64,000 nucleotides of DNA from Advenella sp. FME57 (GTDB taxonomy: Bacteria; Pseudomonadota; Gammaproteobacteria; Burkholderiales; Burkholderiaceae_B): contig NZ_JABUXU010000012.1 of NCBI RefSeq assembly GCF_014897675.1, positions 1-64,000 of the forward strand, in the 5' to 3' direction. Positions 62,248 to 64,000 of the stretch are shown in pieces. Numbering within the stretch: the stretch's first letter is position 1; each line of letters opens with the position of its first letter. The notes under the pieces were generated by a model. That model ran no database searches. It was given only the letters and a program-made list of their open reading frames with translations, and was not told the origin of the DNA. A program made the position numbers and the translations under genes.

Positions 62248-63191
62248 ACAAACAAATCCTGTTTCTTGTTGGCTTGATTGTGGTTGCTGCGTTATATCCA
62301 ATCGCGTCGTCAGCATATATTACGGTTGGAATTTCAGTATTGTTGTTTTCCGGTTGGGCCACATCCTGGAATCTATTGGGTGGTTGGGCCGGTCAGCTTA
62401 GTCTGGGGCATGCAAGTTTTGTGGGGCTGGGAGCCTATTTTGTCGCAATTGGCGCGTCACAATTTGAATTGGCGCCCTGGTGGTCGATCTTGATCGCTAT
62501 GGCCGTCGCCGTTGTGATGGCTTTTATTTGGGGAAAGCTCACATTCGGTCTGCGCGGTCCCTACTTTTCCCTATCGACCATAGCGATCGCTGAAATTCTC
62601 AGATTAGTGGCGATCAATGAAGGTTGGTTGACCGGCGGCGCATCTGGCGTATTCATAGAAACACTGCCTGAACCGTTGGGAATTGACCTGTTTGATAAAA
62701 CGACACAGTACTATCTGGCGCTGATTTATGCCGCGATCACAATCGCTATTACCATATTTATTTCCACCCGAAAATTCGGATACGAATTAAAAGCAGTCAG
62801 AGACAATGAAGAAGCAGCAATGGCTGCAGGGATCAATCCCAGCGTGATCAAGTTGAAGGCCTTTGTGCTGTCTGGAGTGCTCACGGCGCTGGGCGGCGGG
62901 ATCTATGGCATATTTTTATCGTTTATCGAGCCTCACATTATTTTTAATTTGCTGTTTTCCATACAAATTGCATTGACCGTGATTATTGGCGGGCGAGGCA
63001 CAGTTTGGGGACCATCGGTCGGAGCGTTTCTGTTGGTTGTATCAGGCGAGGTATTCCGGACGACATTTGCACAGGCGAATATGTTGCTGTATGGCGCACT
63101 GATATTGATCGTAATTCTTATGCTGCCAAGAGGGATTGTCGGAGAGTATGTGCATAAATTAGTGAGGAGGAAATATGCAGACCGTACTTAA
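62244..63191 (+). CDS. livM: Branched-chain-type ABC transporter permease LivM
   Basis: 315 aa. Motifs SWNLLGGWAGQLSLGHASFVGLGAY, KAVRDNEEAAMAAGINPSVIKLKAFVLSGVLTALGGGIYG and IGGRGTVWGPSVGAFLL mark LivM. ATGA overlap with livH in front and a 17-nt overlap with livG behind indicate tight coupling. Confidence 0.94.
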   Translation: MNKQILFLVGLIVVAALYPIASSAYITVGISVLLFSGWATSWNLLGGWAGQLSLGHASFVGLGAYFVAIGASQFELAPWWSILIAMAVAVVMAFIWGKLTFGLRGPYFSLSTIAIAEILRLVAINEGWLTGGASGVFIETLPEPLGIDLFDKTTQYYLALIYAAITIAITIFISTRKFGYELKAVRDNEEAAMAAGINPSVIKLKAFVLSGVLTALGGGIYGIFLSFIEPHIIFNLLFSIQIALTVIIGGRGTVWGPSVGAFLLVVSGEVFRTTFAQANMLLYGALILIVILMLPRGIVGEYVHKLVRRKYADRT

Positions 63192-63891
63192 GGCTGACAA
63201 TATCAAGGTGCAGTATGGCGGTCTTATTGCTGTGAATAATGTGTCGCTATCACTGACAAAAGGACAGGTGCTGGGTTTAATCGGACCCAACGGTGCCGGA
63301 AAATCGACGTTGTTCAATGCGATCACCGGGTTTACTCCTGTTGCTTCGGGGAAAGTTACTTTTCTCGATAAGGATGTGACCAGACTGCCTCCATACGTAA
63401 GAACACGAAATGGGATGGGACGTACTTTCCAGACAGAGCGGCCTTATGAAGATTTGACGGTATTGGAAAATGTGCTGGTTGCAGCATTTCTAAAAAACCC
63501 AAAACGTAAGGATGCAGAAAGGGTTGCCTTGTCTTCCCTGGAAAAGGTCGGTTTGCTGGATCGAGCAAACCAATTGTCATCAGATTTGAATTTAGCCAGA
63601 TTACGACGGCTGGAGTTGGCCAAAGCTTTGGCGCTTGAGCCTCAAGTTCTGTTTTTGGACGAAATTATGGCGGGATTGAATCCGCCAGCACTAAAAGAGA
63701 TGATTACGTTTGTTCGTACGCTTACCGCAACGGGTATGTCGATCGTCATGGTCGAACATATTATGGAGGCGATCATTCAACTTGCGGATCATGTCGTCGT
63801 TCTTGCCAGCGGGAACAAGATAGCGGAAGGATCTGCTCGTGATGTAATTAATGATGAGAAAGTTATCGAGGCTTATCTGGGGACGGACTGA
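63175..63891 (+). CDS. livG: Branched-chain-type ABC transporter ATP-binding protein LivG
   Basis: 238 aa. Walker A LIGPNGAGKSTLFNAITGF, Walker B VLFLDEIMAGLNP and H-loop VMVEHIMEAI are clear. The usual LSGGQ signature position reads SSDLNLARLRRLELAKAL; LivG proteins often carry a variant LxYGxQRRLE here, and the Ser-Gly-Gly is absent in this copy. GAGGAGGAAAT precedes ATG 63175. Confidence 0.92.
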   Translation: MQTVLKADNIKVQYGGLIAVNNVSLSLTKGQVLGLIGPNGAGKSTLFNAITGFTPVASGKVTFLDKDVTRLPPYVRTRNGMGRTFQTERPYEDLTVLENVLVAAFLKNPKRKDAERVALSSLEKVGLLDRANQLSSDLNLARLRRLELAKALALEPQVLFLDEIMAGLNPPALKEMITFVRTLTATGMSIVMVEHIMEAIIQLADHVVVLASGNKIAEGSARDVINDEKVIEAYLGTD

Positions 63892-64000
63892 TGCAGAAGA
63901 ATGATGTTGACAAATGTGTGTTGAAAGCTCAAGGCGTGGATCTCGGCTATAGCACACTTCAGGTTGTCTTTGATGTTTCCCTGGAGGTAAAAAAAGGCGA
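63891..64000 (+). CDS. livF: Branched-chain-type ABC transporter ATP-binding protein LivF (5' part only)
   Basis: The ATG at 63891 shares one base with the livG stop (TGATG). The 36 codons present read as the start of a LivF ATPase (LKAQGVDLGYSTLQVVFDVSLEVKKG, just before the Walker A loop). The rest lies beyond the window. Confidence 0.85.
   Translation, partial: MQKNDVDKCVLKAQGVDLGYSTLQVVFDVSLEVKKG

Noticed and set aside
1-64000. tRNA genes, rRNA, CRISPR arrays, intact insertion sequences or prophage
   Set aside because: Reading through found no cloverleaf-like T-arm context outside coding genes, no regularly spaced direct repeats and no transposase or phage structural genes.

Overview
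The window looks like a chromosomal stretch of a betaproteobacterium of the Alcaligenaceae (Burkholderiales), possibly near Advenella. The signs are Bug/TctC-type periplasmic receptors without their membrane partners, a phasin, an orphan soxCD pair, many LysR/IclR/GntR regulators each next to a small catabolic operon, and a Gln-type thiol dioxygenase of the 3-mercaptopropionate dioxygenase group (a pathway known from Advenella). This placement is inference from gene content. I see no rRNA, tRNA, CRISPR array, prophage or intact insertion sequence.

Layout. 0.2-4.5 kb: a Bug receptor, a sulfatase/phosphonate monoester hydrolase-like enzyme, a secreted thermonuclease and a glycosyltransferase. 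5-12 kb: an orphan DUF1778 antitoxin, a DJ-1/PfpI protein, a periplasmic M20 peptidase, Ogt, homogentisate dioxygenase, a phasin, and a divergent GlxA regulator / isonitrile-hydratase-like pair. 12.3-16.9 kb: a cell-envelope block with a MASE1-PAS protein that has no output domain, an HdeD-type membrane domain fused to a predicted permuted papain-like domain, a DUF4105 (Lnb_N) membrane protein and an exported EF-hand protein. 17.2-24.5 kb: what appears to be a complete trans-4-hydroxy-L-proline operon (epimerase, D-hydroxyproline dehydrogenase, deaminase, semialdehyde dehydrogenase, AGCS symporter) with a divergent PAS-AraC regulator. 24.5-32.8 kb: queC, a LysR/pirin/YcaC unit with a clear operator, a DUF2784 protein, a TrpI-like regulator divergent from trpBA, and acuI.

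33-41 kb: a one-strand catabolic block (IclR, thiol dioxygenase, enoyl-CoA hydratase, acyl-CoA ligase, Bug receptor, AhpD-like protein, enolase-superfamily enzyme) with a divergent D-2-hydroxyacid dehydrogenase. I cannot assign its substrate and consider it the best candidate for an undescribed pathway. 41-44.6 kb: wrbA, then a TetR gene divergent from soxCD with a dyad between them. 44.8-49.9 kb: a hydantoinase-type operon (MFS carrier, AMDase/maleate-isomerase-like protein, dihydropyrimidinase, a racemase-family protein lacking both usual catalytic cysteines, GntR) with no N-carbamoylase.

50.4-57.4 kb: a decayed hicB, then a LacI-controlled ABC importer operon ending in a GpdQ-like phosphodiesterase, then a ClbS/DfsB-family protein. 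57.9-64 kb: a 5'-nucleotidase, an IclR regulator, and a divergent branched-chain-amino-acid-type ABC operon (livK-H-M-G-F) cut by the window end. Regulation is mostly local: each catabolic unit has its own regulator, and in several cases an inverted repeat in the shared intergenic region.
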